This document shows, in pieces, positions 1-10,374 of a stretch of DNA of 64,000 nt. The notes below the pieces were generated by a model. That model was not told the origin of the DNA. It saw nothing but the letters and a program-made list of their open reading frames with translations, and did not search any database. The stretch's first letter is position 1. The number at the start of each line of letters is the position of its first letter. The stretch spans positions 28,501,935 to 28,565,934 of the forward strand of contig CM039126.1 in NCBI GenBank assembly GCA_022036555.1. The letters run 5' to 3'. Made by a program: the position numbers and the translations under genes. This stretch comes from Microstegium vimineum. Its lineage: Eukaryota; Streptophyta; Magnoliopsida; Poales; Poaceae.

Positions 1-48
1 TTCATGAATAAGTTTCCCTATTGGTAAACCTATCAACACGTCAAACTC

Positions 49-360
49 CTAAACATCAAATATGTAGAAATTTAACAAGACTTGGACTCCATTAACATAA
101 ATAGGAAAGGCACATATTACTCCTGAGCTAGGAATAATGTGGCCTGAAAGACTTTTTAGCATTTTAGTTGTGGCGATTAAAGGCATGTCTTTCAAAAATC
201 TTTTTGCAAACATAGCAGACATGATATTAATACTCACAACAAGATTAAAAAGAGCACCAAAAGGATATTTATCAATCTGGCATTTAAGAGTGACAGAGGG
301 AGAATCTAAACTAATAGGATCATATGAAAGTTCTGATTCTTCTAACCACTCATCACTCAA
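49..360 (-). pseudogene. Retropepsin-like fragment (G1), catalytic Asp apparently lost
   Basis: The 103-codon frame looks like the aspartic-protease region of Athila/Tat-type Gypsy polyproteins: a strand-rich segment, the flap-like stretch SGHIIPSSGVI and a hydrophobic end. Where family members carry D-L-G-(A/V)-S-(V/I)-N-(I/V)-M, this copy reads NLVVSINIM. The catalytic Asp is replaced by Asn, explicable by one G-to-A change, and the Gly by Val. That would inactivate the enzyme. The family assignment is by pattern, so confidence is moderate. Confidence 0.5.
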
Positions 361-621
361 AACAAAGATTAATTCTTTTGTTGTCTCTTTAAAGAACTTT
401 ACCTCATCAGGATGAATGTGATTTTAATCTTTGGAATTATATCCTTGAGGTTTCATAATTACTTGATAGTTTGAGGTGTTTCCATAATCATCAAAAAGTT
501 CATCCTCAAAATCAAGCATAAAATCAGGAAGTGGAGCTATCTCCTTTTCTTTTTCAGATAGTTCAGGTTCTATACTAGCTAAAGGTTTAAAAGATTCACA
601 CAAAGGATCAGATTTAGCTAG

Positions 622-1068
622 CTAAGTTTCTACTTCTATCAACTCTTCTTTTTCATCAGGAAGATCATTTAAGATATTCATAAGAATTGTTTTAGCATGT
701 GTAGCAGTAATATGCATAAAAGCTCCTCTAGCGGCCAAATTAAGATATTCTCTAGTTTTTTCATTAAGGACTAAAAAGAAATGTTGTAAAAGCATAGGTT
801 CTGGCAAAGCCAGACAAGGTCCCGAATTCACAAAATTGTCAAAACGCTCCCAAGCCTTACCTAGCGATTCGTTATCTAATTGTTTAAAGCCTATTATTTC
901 TAAATGAAGTTTAGCGACTCTATCGATAGGGAAAACTTTAAGACAAAAGCTAGAACATAACGTTTCCCAAACTCCTTGACTACTCCCAACATGACGCTTA
1001 TACCAATATTTGGCTTTTCCTATTAGTGAGAACAGAAAAGGCTTCCACCTTAACGTTTCAGTACTCAT
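622..1068 (-). pseudogene. Retrotransposon gag fragment (G1)
   Basis: A 148-codon open frame encodes a helical retrotransposon gag core. It starts near LRWKPFLFSLIGKAKYWYKR, typical of Gypsy gag (W/F-rich start, then a 'W..L...F...FP..R' segment), and continues with ESLGKAWERFDNFV. Gag would assemble the cytoplasmic virus-like particle of the element. A complete gag of this family is several times longer and normally fused to protease and pol, so this is one piece of a broken frame. The first Met is only the first ATG in the open stretch and need not be the original start. It lies downstream of the PBS at 1400-1411. Confidence 0.7.
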
Positions 1069-1399
1069 GCCTTCAATGTGAAGACATGAACAGGTCCCTT
1101 CAAAATCATTTAAATGAGAGTAGCGGTTTTCGATAGAATTGCTAGAAAAAGTGTTTTCCTGAACTAAGCGAATTAACTCTGGGCATAGTTCATAGCCAGG
1201 TGATGTGATCGGTTTAGATGATTCTACTGGCTACAAACTTAAACCCGATGGTGCTCCAAATTGATAAAAAAGTTGAGGTGTGGATTCCATTTAAAAAGGT
1301 AAGAACAAGACAATAAAATAAGTAAATTAAAGATAAAAGTATAATACAAGATTAAGCTAAACTTAAAGTCAATCTCAAAGAAGAAACAACCGTTCCCTA

Positions 1400-1411
1400 G
1401 CAACAGCGCCA
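1400..1411 (-). other. Primer-binding site of element G1
   Basis: On the minus strand the sequence reads TGGCGCTGTTGC shortly after the LTR end. This is close to the 'tggcgccgttgcc' PBS found in many plant Gypsy elements. It fixes the element's orientation (minus) and identifies 1420 as the LTR boundary. Confidence 0.7.
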
Positions 1412-1419
1412 GAAATGCT

Positions 1420-2432
1420 TGTTGGTATTTCTTAGAGAACACGAGTAAATTAATTATCTGCAAGCGCACAGATAAACACCGATTGTAGCACTTCACTGAG
1501 ATAACCTAGTTTTTAAATATTGAACCCAAAAGAACGGTCTATGAGGAAGACTAAGTCTATATTAACTTAACTCATTTCACAAACAAGTATAGATAACTAT
1601 TGATAAGAGGATAAAGAACCAAGGACTTTCTAGTTCTGGTCACTGGGTAAGCTTTATATTTTATGATCTCTAAGGGAGATGACTTAAATAAGAGTAGAAA
1701 ATAGAGTTATCTCCTACTAAGCACCTATATGTCTGCCAAACTTATTATGGGAAATGGACTACAAAGGAATCAACGTAGCTATAAGAGTCACCTACGCGAG
1801 CTACTGTTATCTAGAAAATCAGGGGACAATCACAAGTAAACCTAGCCTAGGCACCACGCCTACACTACGAATTACTACTTCAATCAAGTAATGATCAAGA
1901 TGAAAGCACTCAATAAGAGTTGCAAACATAAAGAACAATAAGGATAATTGCTTACTTGAACCAGAAGTGGAATACCAGGGTATCTCAGAATACAGATCCT
2001 GGGCGAGAGGAATCTGATCCCAAAGAATACAGCGATGAAGAAGCACAGACAGGCCGGAACTCCTCCAGAACTACACCTCCAACTCTATATCTCTAATCTC
2101 TAAATAGAGCTAGATCTACATAGATCTAATATCTCTTGAATTACTGGCCTAGATCTACTAGATAGGAATTACGGCTTCGTGCCCTTGAGCTTCTGATCTG
2201 GCTTGGCTCCAGGGGGCTACAAGCCTCTATTTATAGCCCGGAGGGATGCACGACAGCTGTTGGATCAAACCGACTTAGTGTAGGGTTGAGATGACTCCTC
2301 AAAGGCGGTGGAGGAAGCTTCCAAAATATGGCGGCAAGTGGGCCCAGGGGGGTGCCGCCCAGCCCCACTGCATGTCGGCCGGCCCCACATTCAAGGGTCT
2401 CGGGGCCCGCTTCGCTCCGGTGTTTGTGGGGT
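1420..2432 (-). repeat. 5' LTR of element G1, first part (split by element A)
   Basis: The LTR begins at TGTTGGTATT next to the PBS. A TATA-like box (ctataaatag on the minus strand, near 2231-2240) lies where an LTR promoter is expected for minus-strand transcription. The sequence stops at 2432, where the LTR of element A begins, and appears to resume at 9596-9821. A diverged relative of this LTR lies at about 59190-60930. The pairing of the two halves is inferred from the insertion structure. Confidence 0.6.
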
Positions 2433-2917
2433 TGTCGAAAAAATATGCGTCGCAGTCTACCTAGGGGGTACCCTACGGTAGTAGATTGTAGGCGGAGGTG
2501 TGGCGATGGCGATCAAGCGTAACACAAAGAGCGTAGACACAGCGATTTATACAGGTTCAGGCAGGCAAATCGCCGTAATATCCTACGTCCTGTGTTTTGG
2601 TGGCTGGATTGATATGAGTATCAGGTTACACGAGGTGTAGATGATCTGAGAGAGAGTTTTTGGAGGGGGTCCCTGCTAGCCTTATATAGCCGGGGAGTAG
2701 GGTTACAGTTTCCATATCCTAACAGATTATGATCGGTCCCTTAAGGCAAGGGATACGAGCCTATCTACTAGGATCTTTCTTAGCGAACAAGACTTCTTCG
2801 GAGTCCTTGGCGAGCACGACGGGCTGGTCGCATGCCGCAAGGCCTCGTGAGCTGGGCCATCTTCTAGTCGGTAAGCTCAAAAGGTCCCTGGGGATATGAC
2901 GAGGTAATATCCCCCAC
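2433..2917 (-). repeat. 3' LTR of element A
   Basis: This 485-bp repeat is nearly collinear with 9106-9590 and starts TGTCGAAAAAATATGCGTCG on the plus strand. The TATATAG-like promoter motif near 2681-2690 is shared with the other copy. On the internal side it abuts a purine-rich motif (gctcgaggactt, minus strand) that acts as the polypurine tract position. Confidence 0.85.
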
Positions 2918-3864
2918 AAGTCCTCGAGCATGTTGGATTCTTCTGGCGAGCCCGCAGCGTTGTCCTTGGAGGTGTTCAGCTGGTCGCCATCATGCGAAGC
3001 GGTCGTCGTGGAGTCCCAACCAGGCTGCCTGGTTGAGGTGCTGCTCGGAGAAGCCTTCTGACTAGGTAGGGCTGGTCGAGAACGTCATAGCTTGATGTGC
3101 GAGCAGGTCGCCTCGTCGGATGTTGTGGCTGCTTGTTGGGAGGATGTGACGTGCTGAAGAAGAAAAAAGTTTTGAAAGGTCCTTTCCTGGTGAAGTATAC
3201 CCAATTAGGCTCTGCAAAAACAACACAAAAACAGTAGAGCTTTGTCGAGAAGAAAATTAGTACATTCACCGCAAGGTGAAGTGTACCCACTTAGTCCCCG
3301 AGCGTGGTAGCAGGTGAAGTATGCACGTGGTGCCAGGCTTTATAAAAAGATGCATAAGGTATGTAACTAAAAATTGAAGCATGAGTGTTATGTAAAATGA
3401 CTACGAATACCCGTAGTCTCCGAGCCTGATGTAAGAAACTGGAAGCTTCTTATATCAGGATCATATATTGGAAATTGAAAAACTGAAATATAAGTTTAGT
3501 AAGAAACGACTGCGAATACCCGTAGTCCCCGAGCCTGATGTAAGGAGCTAGGAGGTTCTTGCATCAGGGTCATATTGTTTAATTCGCAGTCCCCGAGCTT
3601 CAGTCCCCGGGTGTTGTCCTGCTTCACGCTGCCCTTTTGTACTGTGGGTGCAGTCCCCGACCATTGCTCGATGTGACGTTGGACGAAGTCCCCGAGCCTG
3701 GTTGGGCACGCGACCAGGCAGCTGAATCATGGTTACTGTCGGCGGAGTCCCCGAGTATCCTTGTTGGGGGCCAATTTTGTGGTGCTTGCCGACCAGACTA
3801 CTCTAACCATGTTAATGTAGCTGCAGAAAAGAGATCGTAACAATGTTGCTCGTCCAGTCCCCGG
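2918..3864 (-). repeat. Array of PPT-like CTCGGGGACT motifs in the 3' untranslated part of element A
   Basis: About ten copies of CTCGGGGACT or close variants (plus-strand AGTCCCCGAG) occur in less than 1 kb. They lie near 2918, 3293, 3415, 3524, 3588, 3602, 3652, 3687, 3746 and 3855, and the first is where the 3' polypurine tract should be. A 109-bp repeat (starting near 3404 and 3513, beginning cgaatacccgtagtc) accounts for two copies. Element B has the same motif in its own sense near 13054, 13112 and 13145. No coding frame is apparent. Confidence 0.7.
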
Positions 3865-4083
3865 GACTGTGGTGTTAGTGGTATTTCAGAAATCATTAGC
3901 CGTAATTGGGGCAATTAACTAGAAGTAAATATGTAAGGAGAACAAAAAGGAAGTAAATGGGCCAAATTAGTCGCGCAGTCAGCGTCCCAACTCATGGCGC
4001 AAGAAACTGGTGTCATGGTAGTTCCGTATTTGATCATTGCGGTTTCCCAAAAACCCTAGGAGGCGAAGCGCCGCGCCGCTCGG

Positions 4084-4090
4084 TATAAGA
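4084..4090 (+). promoter_or_regulatory. TATA-like box of the antisense gene in element A
   Basis: GGTATAAGA lies about 250 bp upstream of the F-box start. The surrounding 3590-4110 sequence aligns with the reverse complement of about 12700-13190 in element B, where the same place reads GGTATAAAA. Retention of a TATA-like box in both copies, pointing against the retroelement's own direction, supports a promoter for antisense transcription. There is no expression evidence. Confidence 0.5.
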
Positions 4091-4338
4091 GGCGGACTTC
4101 AATATTGGCAGAATGGGAAAGGTCACGTCTTTGTCTCTTTGTGAGCACATTGGAGATCCGAAGAGTTGTAGTCTCATTGCTCGAGGCGTACATACATAGG
4201 ATACAAGGGGGCGGAGGCTTTGCTGCATATTCAGGTGAGGAACGAGGTGAAGAGTTGTCCGATTCTTTTCTTACTTGTTGGTCGCGGGGGTGAGCAAAGA
4301 GCAAGAGGGTTTTCTTGACGCTGCGATCTTGCGGGGGG

Positions 4339-5076
4339 ATGGATTGTGGTAGTGCACGCTTCACGACGGGTTCGGCCGCCTTGATGATGCTGTCTGAGGA
4401 CTTCCTCTTTCGGATCCTGCTTCGTGTCATCGAGGATGGTGGCAATGTCTGCGAGTATCTGAACCTCCGTCAGGTGTGTCGTGTCTTCCGGAAGGTTTGT
4501 GGTGATGGTACGATGATTCGGCTCTTGTCTCTTCAGTGGATTCAGTATTATTGTTGGCCTTACCGCCATCTGCTGCAGTCTGCCTTCGAGCAGCGCTTCC
4601 TTGAGGCCGATCATCGGGGAGCTTTGTTCTTTCATGGTGTAGAGAGGTTGATGTTGCGAGGACGAGATTCTATTGGGTAGGTGCTTATTGGCAAAGCAGT
4701 GGCGGCTGGAGATGATGTCGCGATGTATTTCAGGGCCATGATGCTATATTATGCAGATCCAACGGATCTGGAGGCGCTTGCCATCATCGATCGTCTCAGC
4801 GGAGGTGCCCTTCCAGATGGCCGGTTTGGTAATCATGTCTTAAGTCGTCTTTGCTCCCGATCCCGTGATGATCTTCACATCATCTGGCTACGGTGGTGGA
4901 TTCGTGCCTCGGAAGATGTGCCGGAGTTAGTCACAGGCGATCCTTATGTCTGTGTTTGGGAGCAGTGTCATCGCTTTGGCCCGCCGGGTAACAACGTGCC
5001 TGGGATCATTATGTACTGTAACCGGCAATGCCGAATTCGACATGAATTCGAGCTCTGGACTAGGAACACTAGTTAG
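4339..5076 (+). pseudogene. F-box / Sel1-like protein gene carried antisense inside element A
   Basis: One frame of 246 codons runs from ATG 4339 to the stop at 5074-5076, broken once by TAG at 4678-4680. Residues about 15-60 form an F-box-like start (LSEDFLFRILLRV, then YLNLRQVCRVFRKVC). F-box proteins normally dock substrates to an SCF ubiquitin ligase through SKP1. Helical segments resembling Sel1-like repeats follow (FRAMMLYYADPTDLEALAII), then a Cys-containing tail. The order recalls the plant F-box family of At2g35280/At1g67340 type, assigned from memory. The gene runs opposite to the retroelement, has no visible intron and lies between protease and 3' LTR, which suggests capture. An in-frame stop makes a full product unlikely. 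Confidence 0.65.
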
Positions 5077-6102
5077 GTGGTCGCTTATCGTATTGGTAGG
5101 ATGAAGTTGTAATTGTTCAAATGACTGATCCGAAGTGTGGCCCCTTCTCTTTTGATGTTTCGACTTTATTGTCATGCTGTGTTTTTGCTGCGGGATAACA
5201 GTAGTTTGTAGCTTGGATACAAGTATACAGACGTGTAAGTGAAAACTACAAAGCTGTAATATATCCGGGGCAGTGAGCTTTTGTTTCACTTGTATGTCCT
5301 ATCGTGCCTGCTAAGTCGTGAGCCGTAGCGATGAATCGTTCAGCCTTGGGTCTCAAATGGTCCATATCGTAGGGCTAGCGCCACTTCACGCATAGGATAC
5401 ATAAGGACTGCCAAGGAGGCACGCTGCTGGCAACCCGCGGCGCAGAGGGCAAACAGCTCGTGCATGCTTAGGTAGATGTCAGGGACAGGACCTTTTTCCA
5501 AGAGGCTCGAACAGTTCAGGCACAGAGGGCGAATAGCTCATGCGTGACTAGGGCCTGTTGAGACCATTCCTGCAAACGCTGGGCGAAAATTCATGCTGCT
5601 TGTAGAGTCGTCGACCGTACTAAGGTCGTATATGGATTCTGGCCACATAACCCCATGGCTCCCGACCCGAGTGACATCGCCCGGCTTGTGGGGAAATGTC
5701 ACTTGGGAGGTCTGTCGATGGAGTCATAGAGTTTAGGGCAGCTACTTCTACTCGCTATGGTTCATCGGCAGGCCATCTTCGGGTGCTTTCTGGTTATGGC
5801 CAGGCTGTTTGGAGAAAACACCTTATTGCATTGTGGAGAGGTCGTCGAACACTATGGGGTGTTTTGGAGAATTCGCCGGACGTTGCTGGATATGCTGTTG
5901 TGGTCATCGTGCACAGTGGGTGTTTCACAGTGGTCGTCGTACGCCGTGGGTGTTTTTGTGTTAATGGGTTTAGTAAAAACAAAATATAAGTGAAACAAGG
6001 CACCTTTATTTATTGATGGAGGAGTTCATAGTACAAACTTTATTGGGATGTGTTTATACTAGGACATCTTCTCTTACCATTGAGGGCTGGCGGTCTCTAT
6101 AT
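5077..6102. other. Non-coding spacer of element A between F-box gene and protease end
   Basis: This kilobase has no frame with recognisable domains. It would serve as the 3' flank of the antisense F-box gene and the downstream end of the gag-pro region. Small frames at 5696-6003 look like chance openings. No RT, RNase H or integrase motif is seen on either strand. Confidence 0.5.
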
Positions 6103-8783
6103 TTATTCACAGGGGAGGTCGGTGGTAGTCGCTGCTGGTTCTGCTTCCTTCTGCTTCTTTGCGGCGGGGTTGTCGTTGGTTCCGGAGTTGTACGTATCCT
6201 GGATGCGGGATTTATCGATGGCGTTGATTGTCTGTTGCTCGCTTTCGTATGCAATCTTAAGGTTGGTGCGGAGGCTAAGGATGCCTTGTGGTGTCGATAT
6301 CTTCAGCACCATGTAGGTGTAGTGCAGGACTTCCATGCGCTTGGCGAGTGTCGGTCGGCCGAGTATCGCGTGGTAGGCTGTCTCGAAGTCAGCGACGATG
6401 AAGTTGATGTTCTCTACCCTGAATTGGTCTTGGTCGCCGAACTGCATGGGGAGGGTGATCCGGCCCACCGGTGTTGATGCCTTATTTGGGATGATCCCCC
6501 AGAAGGAGAATTTCGCTGGGAGGAGGTCCTTCTTCGAGTAGTCGAGTTGGCGGAATGCGTCGGCGAAGATGATATTGAGGGCACTACCGCCGTCGACCAG
6601 CACCTTCCTGAAGCGGCACGTAGCAATGGTTGGATCAACGATGAGTGGGAAGCAGCCTGGGTATCTATAGTCCGTCCACTCATCTTCGGCGGAAAAGCTG
6701 ATGGGTTGCTCTGACCAGTAGAGGTAGCGAGTGTTGGCCGAATCGTCTCCTTTTGCTGCGACTGAGTAGACATCTTTACGGACTTGGCGGCGTCGCCTCT
6801 CTCCTTCAACAACCACACTACCTCCGAAGATAGAGTACGTCGTTGAAGCTGGTCGGAACTCCAGGACGGGTGGTTCTTGATCTTTGCCCTTGTCAGAGTC
6901 ATCTTTCTTTGCTCTCTTGTCACTTCTTCCCCGCATTGTTGACTCAAGGATCTCACACTCGCGCATGGAGTGCTTGGAGTTTTTATGTATGGGGCATGGG
7001 CCGTTGAGGACCTTCTCGTAGCTAGCATCGAAGTTCTTCCTTCGCCGGGCGTTCATGTTGGCGACGTAGCGGTTGTCACGCCTATAATCGTACCTCTGTG
7101 GGTAGCACTCGGAATTGCCCGATCGGTAGTCCCGGTGGTCGCCGGCCCTTCCTTCGCTGCGGTAATCTGGTCGGCGGTCGCTCTCCCTTGCGCGTTCCGG
7201 GGAACGAGAGTGGCGCCACCTATTCTCCCTGCTGCGGGTGGCATCGTCTTGATTGGCGTAAGGATTTGCGATCATCATGAGCTCTTCTATGGTTGTTATG
7301 CTCTTCCGCGCCAACTTGTTTCGGAGAACATCTGTCCGCAGGCCGTTGGAGAAGATGGCGATGGCCTCTTGGTCAGAGATTTCTGCGATGTTCAACCGCT
7401 TGTCGGAGAAGCGCCTGATGTACTCGCGGAGGCTCTCGTTGCTCCTCTGACGGACGCTCTCCAAGTCGTACCACGTCCCTGGCTAGACACACGTAGCCTT
7501 GTATGTCTTGATGAAGATTTCCTTGAGTTGCTCCTAGGTGTCGATGGTGCCTTCTGGGATCTTCTGGAGCCAGCTGTTGGTGGAGGTAGACAACATTACT
7601 TGTAGGTAATTAGCCATCACGTCTTGATTCCCCCCGGTGGCGCAGACGGCGATCTCGTAAGTGGACGTCCATTGCTCTGGGTTTTCCTTGCCATCATATT
7701 TCTGCACCGATGTCACCCTGAAATTCTGGGGCCAGCAGATGGCACGGAGACGAGCGGAGAAGGGGCGCAGGCCCCCAATGGCTCGGGTGCTGGCGGCGGC
7801 GTGCGACCGCGTCAAGGATTGTCATTATCATACCGTGGGGATCTACGTTGGTGCTCCCTTGGAGGGCTTCGGCGTGCCGGTGCCGGTGTCCGATCACGAT
7901 GGGGTCTTTCGTGCTCGCCGTCGTTGTGAGGTGGGGATCCTCGCCCGTGCTCCCTCGGAGGGCTTTGGCGCGGTGGTGCAGGTGCTCAATCGCGCCGGGG
8001 CTCATCGAGCCCTTCGTCGTTGTGAGGTGGGGATCCTCGCCTGTGCTCCGTCGGAGGGTTTCGGGGGTGGTTTCTGTTGTGGGACTGGGCGAAGAATTCG
8101 AGCAAATGACTTGCTTTGTTGACCTGGACCACGGTAGCCATGATGTGGGCTTCTATCTTCTCGATCTCGGGTGTGGAGGGAAGCTTGGATAGCTCGCATG
8201 CAGCTACCGCTAGATTGGCGCTGGGAGTCGGGTACACCGGGACGTTACCCATCTGGTCAAACTCATGCTGGAGGTTGCGTTGTGGCAGGCGATCACGATT
8301 CCTCTGCTCCTGCTCACGCTATTCTCGTGCGAGTCGTTCCTACTCGTGAAGCTCCTCGTCGCGCCTCTCCTGCTCACGGCGTTCCCGTTCACGCCTCTGT
8401 GCACGCTCGGTGTTGTGTTGTTCTCTTGCAATGCGGTCGGCGTCCGTCTCGTTGTCACGAGGGGCGCTATCGGCGGAGACTTGAAAGATCGCTCCCCCGA
8501 AGCCCGGAGGGAGCTCCGGGAAGCTGCTCGTCGATCCGGAGGAGTCAGCAGTTTCAGGCCTCGTAGTGGCGGCCGAGCCCGATGAAATCGTGCCATAAAG
8601 GGACACCGCCTGGTCGGAGTCGCTGGGTATTGCGGAGATGACGACTGTGTTCACGACAGGCACCATCGAGATCTGGTCGAAGGTTGATCGGAGTGTTTGG
8701 CATTGGAAGATCGCCGCCTGGTTACTGAGCCCATGAGGCATCGTCGCGGAAAGGCGAACGCCCCTGGTCGTCAGAACCGCCAT
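6103..8783 (-). pseudogene. gag-protease polyprotein of element A (broken)
   Basis: The reading order is a charged N-terminal part (from 8783, with an R/E-rich helix), a proline/arginine repeat region (about 7826-8113) and a gag core (7815 to about 7260). Next come a knuckle-like CPIHKNSKHSMREC and an aspartic protease with the intact catalytic context KVLVDGGSALNII, and the frame ends at 6103. Stops interrupt the gag core at about 7534-7536 and 7482-7484, and at least one frame change lies near 7815-7990. Gag would form particles and the protease would mature them. A full Gypsy pol would follow the protease, but the frame simply ends, so the copy is structurally non-autonomous and also mutated. 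Confidence 0.75.
7826..8113 (-). repeat. Three 96-bp tandem repeats inside gag of element A
   Basis: The string gtggggatc recurs at 7835, 7931 and 8027, exactly 96 bp apart, each followed by a similar tgctcc..ggagggctt stretch. Because 96 is a multiple of 3, the repeat adds 32 residues per unit without shifting the frame. The encoded unit is Pro/Arg/His-rich, with a RGSPPHND-like core. Confidence 0.75.
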
Positions 8784-9087
8784 TTTTGCTGGGTTCGGTG
8801 GCGGCGTGGTCGGCGGCCGTGATGACCGGATAGTCGGCGCCGTGCCACCTACACAAGGCCGACGTAGTCAATGATCGCGGCGTTGGAACGATCGATGGCA
8901 CTGACCAGATCGTCGATGCTGATCTTTCGCGGGCGGTACTCTGGCGTGGCGAAACGGCGTTCGGGTGGCGGCGCGTCCGCCCCGCATGGCATGGATCCGA
9001 CGGTCTAGGACATACATCCGATCTAGAGCACAGTGCCGGTCGCTGGGAGGACCATAGAATCTGTGAAGGTGACCGCTTGACATACCC

Positions 9088-9105
9088 CCAACCTGGCACG
9101 CCAAC
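9088..9105 (-). other. Primer-binding site of element A
   Basis: Directly after the 5' LTR the minus strand reads GTTGGCGTGCCAGGTTGGG. Element B has GTTGGTGCGCCAGGTAGGG in the same place after its LTR. The adjacency proves that the right LTR is the 5' LTR and that the element is transcribed leftward. Confidence 0.75.
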
Positions 9106-9590
9106 TGTCGACGAAATATGCGTCGCAGTCTACCTAGGGGGTACCCTACGGTAGTAGATTGTAGGCGGAGGTGTGGCGACGGCGATCAAGCGTAACACAG
9201 AGAGCGTAGACACGGCGATTTATACAGGTTCAGGCCGGCAAATCGCCGTAATACCCTACGTCCTGTGTTTTGGTGGCTGGATTGATATGAGTATCAGGTT
9301 ACACGAGGTGTAGATGATCTGAGAGAGAGTTTTTGGAGGGGGTGTCTGCTCGCCTTATATAGCTGGGGAGCAGGGTTACAGTTTCCATATCCTAATAGAT
9401 TACGATCAGTCCCTTAAGGCAAGGGATTCGAGTCTATCTACTAGGATCGTCCTTGGCGAACAAGACTTCTTCGGAGTCCTTAGCGAGCACGACGGGCTGG
9501 TCGCGTGCCGCAAGGCCTCGTGAGCTAGGTCATGTTCTGGTCGGTAGGCCCATAAGGTCCCTGGGATATGCCGAGGTAATATCCCCAACA
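9106..9590 (-). repeat. 5' LTR of element A
   Basis: This 485-bp LTR is the partner of 2433-2917 and is also homologous, in inverted orientation, to the LTR of element B at 10375-10858. A plus-strand cttatatagc motif near 9353-9362 corresponds to a TATA box for leftward transcription. Confidence 0.85.
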
Positions 9591-9595
9591 GGGAT

Positions 9596-9821
9596 CCTCC
9601 GTGAGTTGTTTGGCAACTATATCTCTGCGTGATTTATTCGATATCTATTCTGATTTGATCCCCTTTATTGATGTTTTCTGGAATGGTCCTTGGAAAATAG
9701 TAGAATACCAAAACTCATGGAATTTGTTAGATAAAGCCCTATATTTCTAGATTTTATATGTGATTGAGCCATTTATTCTATTTATAATTGCATTAAAAGT
9801 TGACGCTAACGACCATCAACA
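9596..9821 (-). repeat. Putative remaining part of the G1 5' LTR
   Basis: After the 5-bp flank (9591-9595) the sequence differs from element A and continues to ...gaccatcaaca at 9821. On the minus strand this gives a TGTTGATGG start suitable for an LTR. Together with 1420-2432 it would make an LTR of about 1.24 kb. No second intact copy exists in the window to confirm this, so the right boundary is tentative. Confidence 0.45.
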
Positions 9822-10374
9822 TACACCAAATCATGGAAAAGCGAAGATATTGAGGGTTTCAGAGCGAGAATCAACCCCTTTGTGGTGCTACCCTTCACCA
9901 AATCCAAGGGAAAACCTCTCCCTTTAGAAAATGGCCACTTTTAGGGTTTTAAGGTCAAAACCCTAAAAAATAGAGTATGAGACTCAAGGAAAAAGGGTGG
10001 GTGCGGCTGCATTTATAGCCTAGACTTAACCAAGGCAAGCATTGTAAATAAATGTCATGGTTAATTAGTTGTTAACCAAGGCGGTCGATTCGTAGAAAAC
10101 ACCTCAGTTATTATATTAACTGAGGTATTTGAGATAATATAATTTCCTTGGTTAATGGCGATTAACCGAGTTAGTTCTTTATAAAATCACTAGGGTTAAT
10201 GAATTAACCAAGGCGGTTGCGGGCTTGGCTACCCAGCCTCAAATAACCTAGACGAGCAACCAAATTGATTGCCTTGGAGCCCAAACGCCAAACGTTACAA
10301 AAAATAAATCTTGTATTAGTGGAATACTTCAGTGTTGTCTTCTAGCAACCATTGAATAAATATAGTGGCTAACC
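9822..10374. other. Intergenic DNA with a possible CACTA-like right end
   Basis: No gene is seen. The stretch contains repeated 'ttaaccaaggcgg / ccttggttaa' motifs in both orientations and an inverted repeat around 10105-10134 (acctcagtta...taactgaggt). It also has a segment near 10309-10321 whose reverse complement starts CACTAATACAAG. That combination suggests the subterminal end of a small CACTA element, but no matching left end was found. Confidence 0.35.

Larger units (their letters stand above)
1..1419 (-). mobile_element. Internal 5' part of a Ty3/Gypsy element (G1) running off the left edge
   Basis: On the minus strand the order is LTR (from 1420 rightward), primer-binding site, gag-like frame (622-1068), then a protease-like frame (49-360), so pol should lie to the left outside the window. 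The gag resembles Athila/Tat-type gag proteins of grasses. Between and around the frames the sequence is AT-rich with stops, so the copy looks defective. The lineage name is from memory of the family; the LTR-PBS-gag order is seen directly. Confidence 0.75.
2433..9590 (-). mobile_element. Non-autonomous Ty3/Gypsy element A: gag-protease only, with antisense F-box cargo
   Basis: Two 485-bp direct repeats (2433-2917 and 9106-9590) bound the element. Both begin TGTCGA and end ACA on the plus strand. The flanks are ggggt (2428-2432) and gggat (9591-9595), a 5-bp target duplication with one difference. A PBS abuts the right LTR, so the element runs right to left. Internally it has gag and a retropepsin, but no reverse transcriptase, RNase H or integrase could be found. 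It therefore depends on a partner for mobility. The 3' half holds an antisense F-box gene and an array of PPT-like motifs. By eye the LTRs differ at roughly 30 positions (about 6%), so the copy is fairly old. Confidence 0.85.

Noticed and set aside
6013..7605. Long plus-strand frames (6013-6477, 6970-7605)
   Set aside because: They are shadows antisense to the gag-protease region of element A, which has clear domains on the minus strand.
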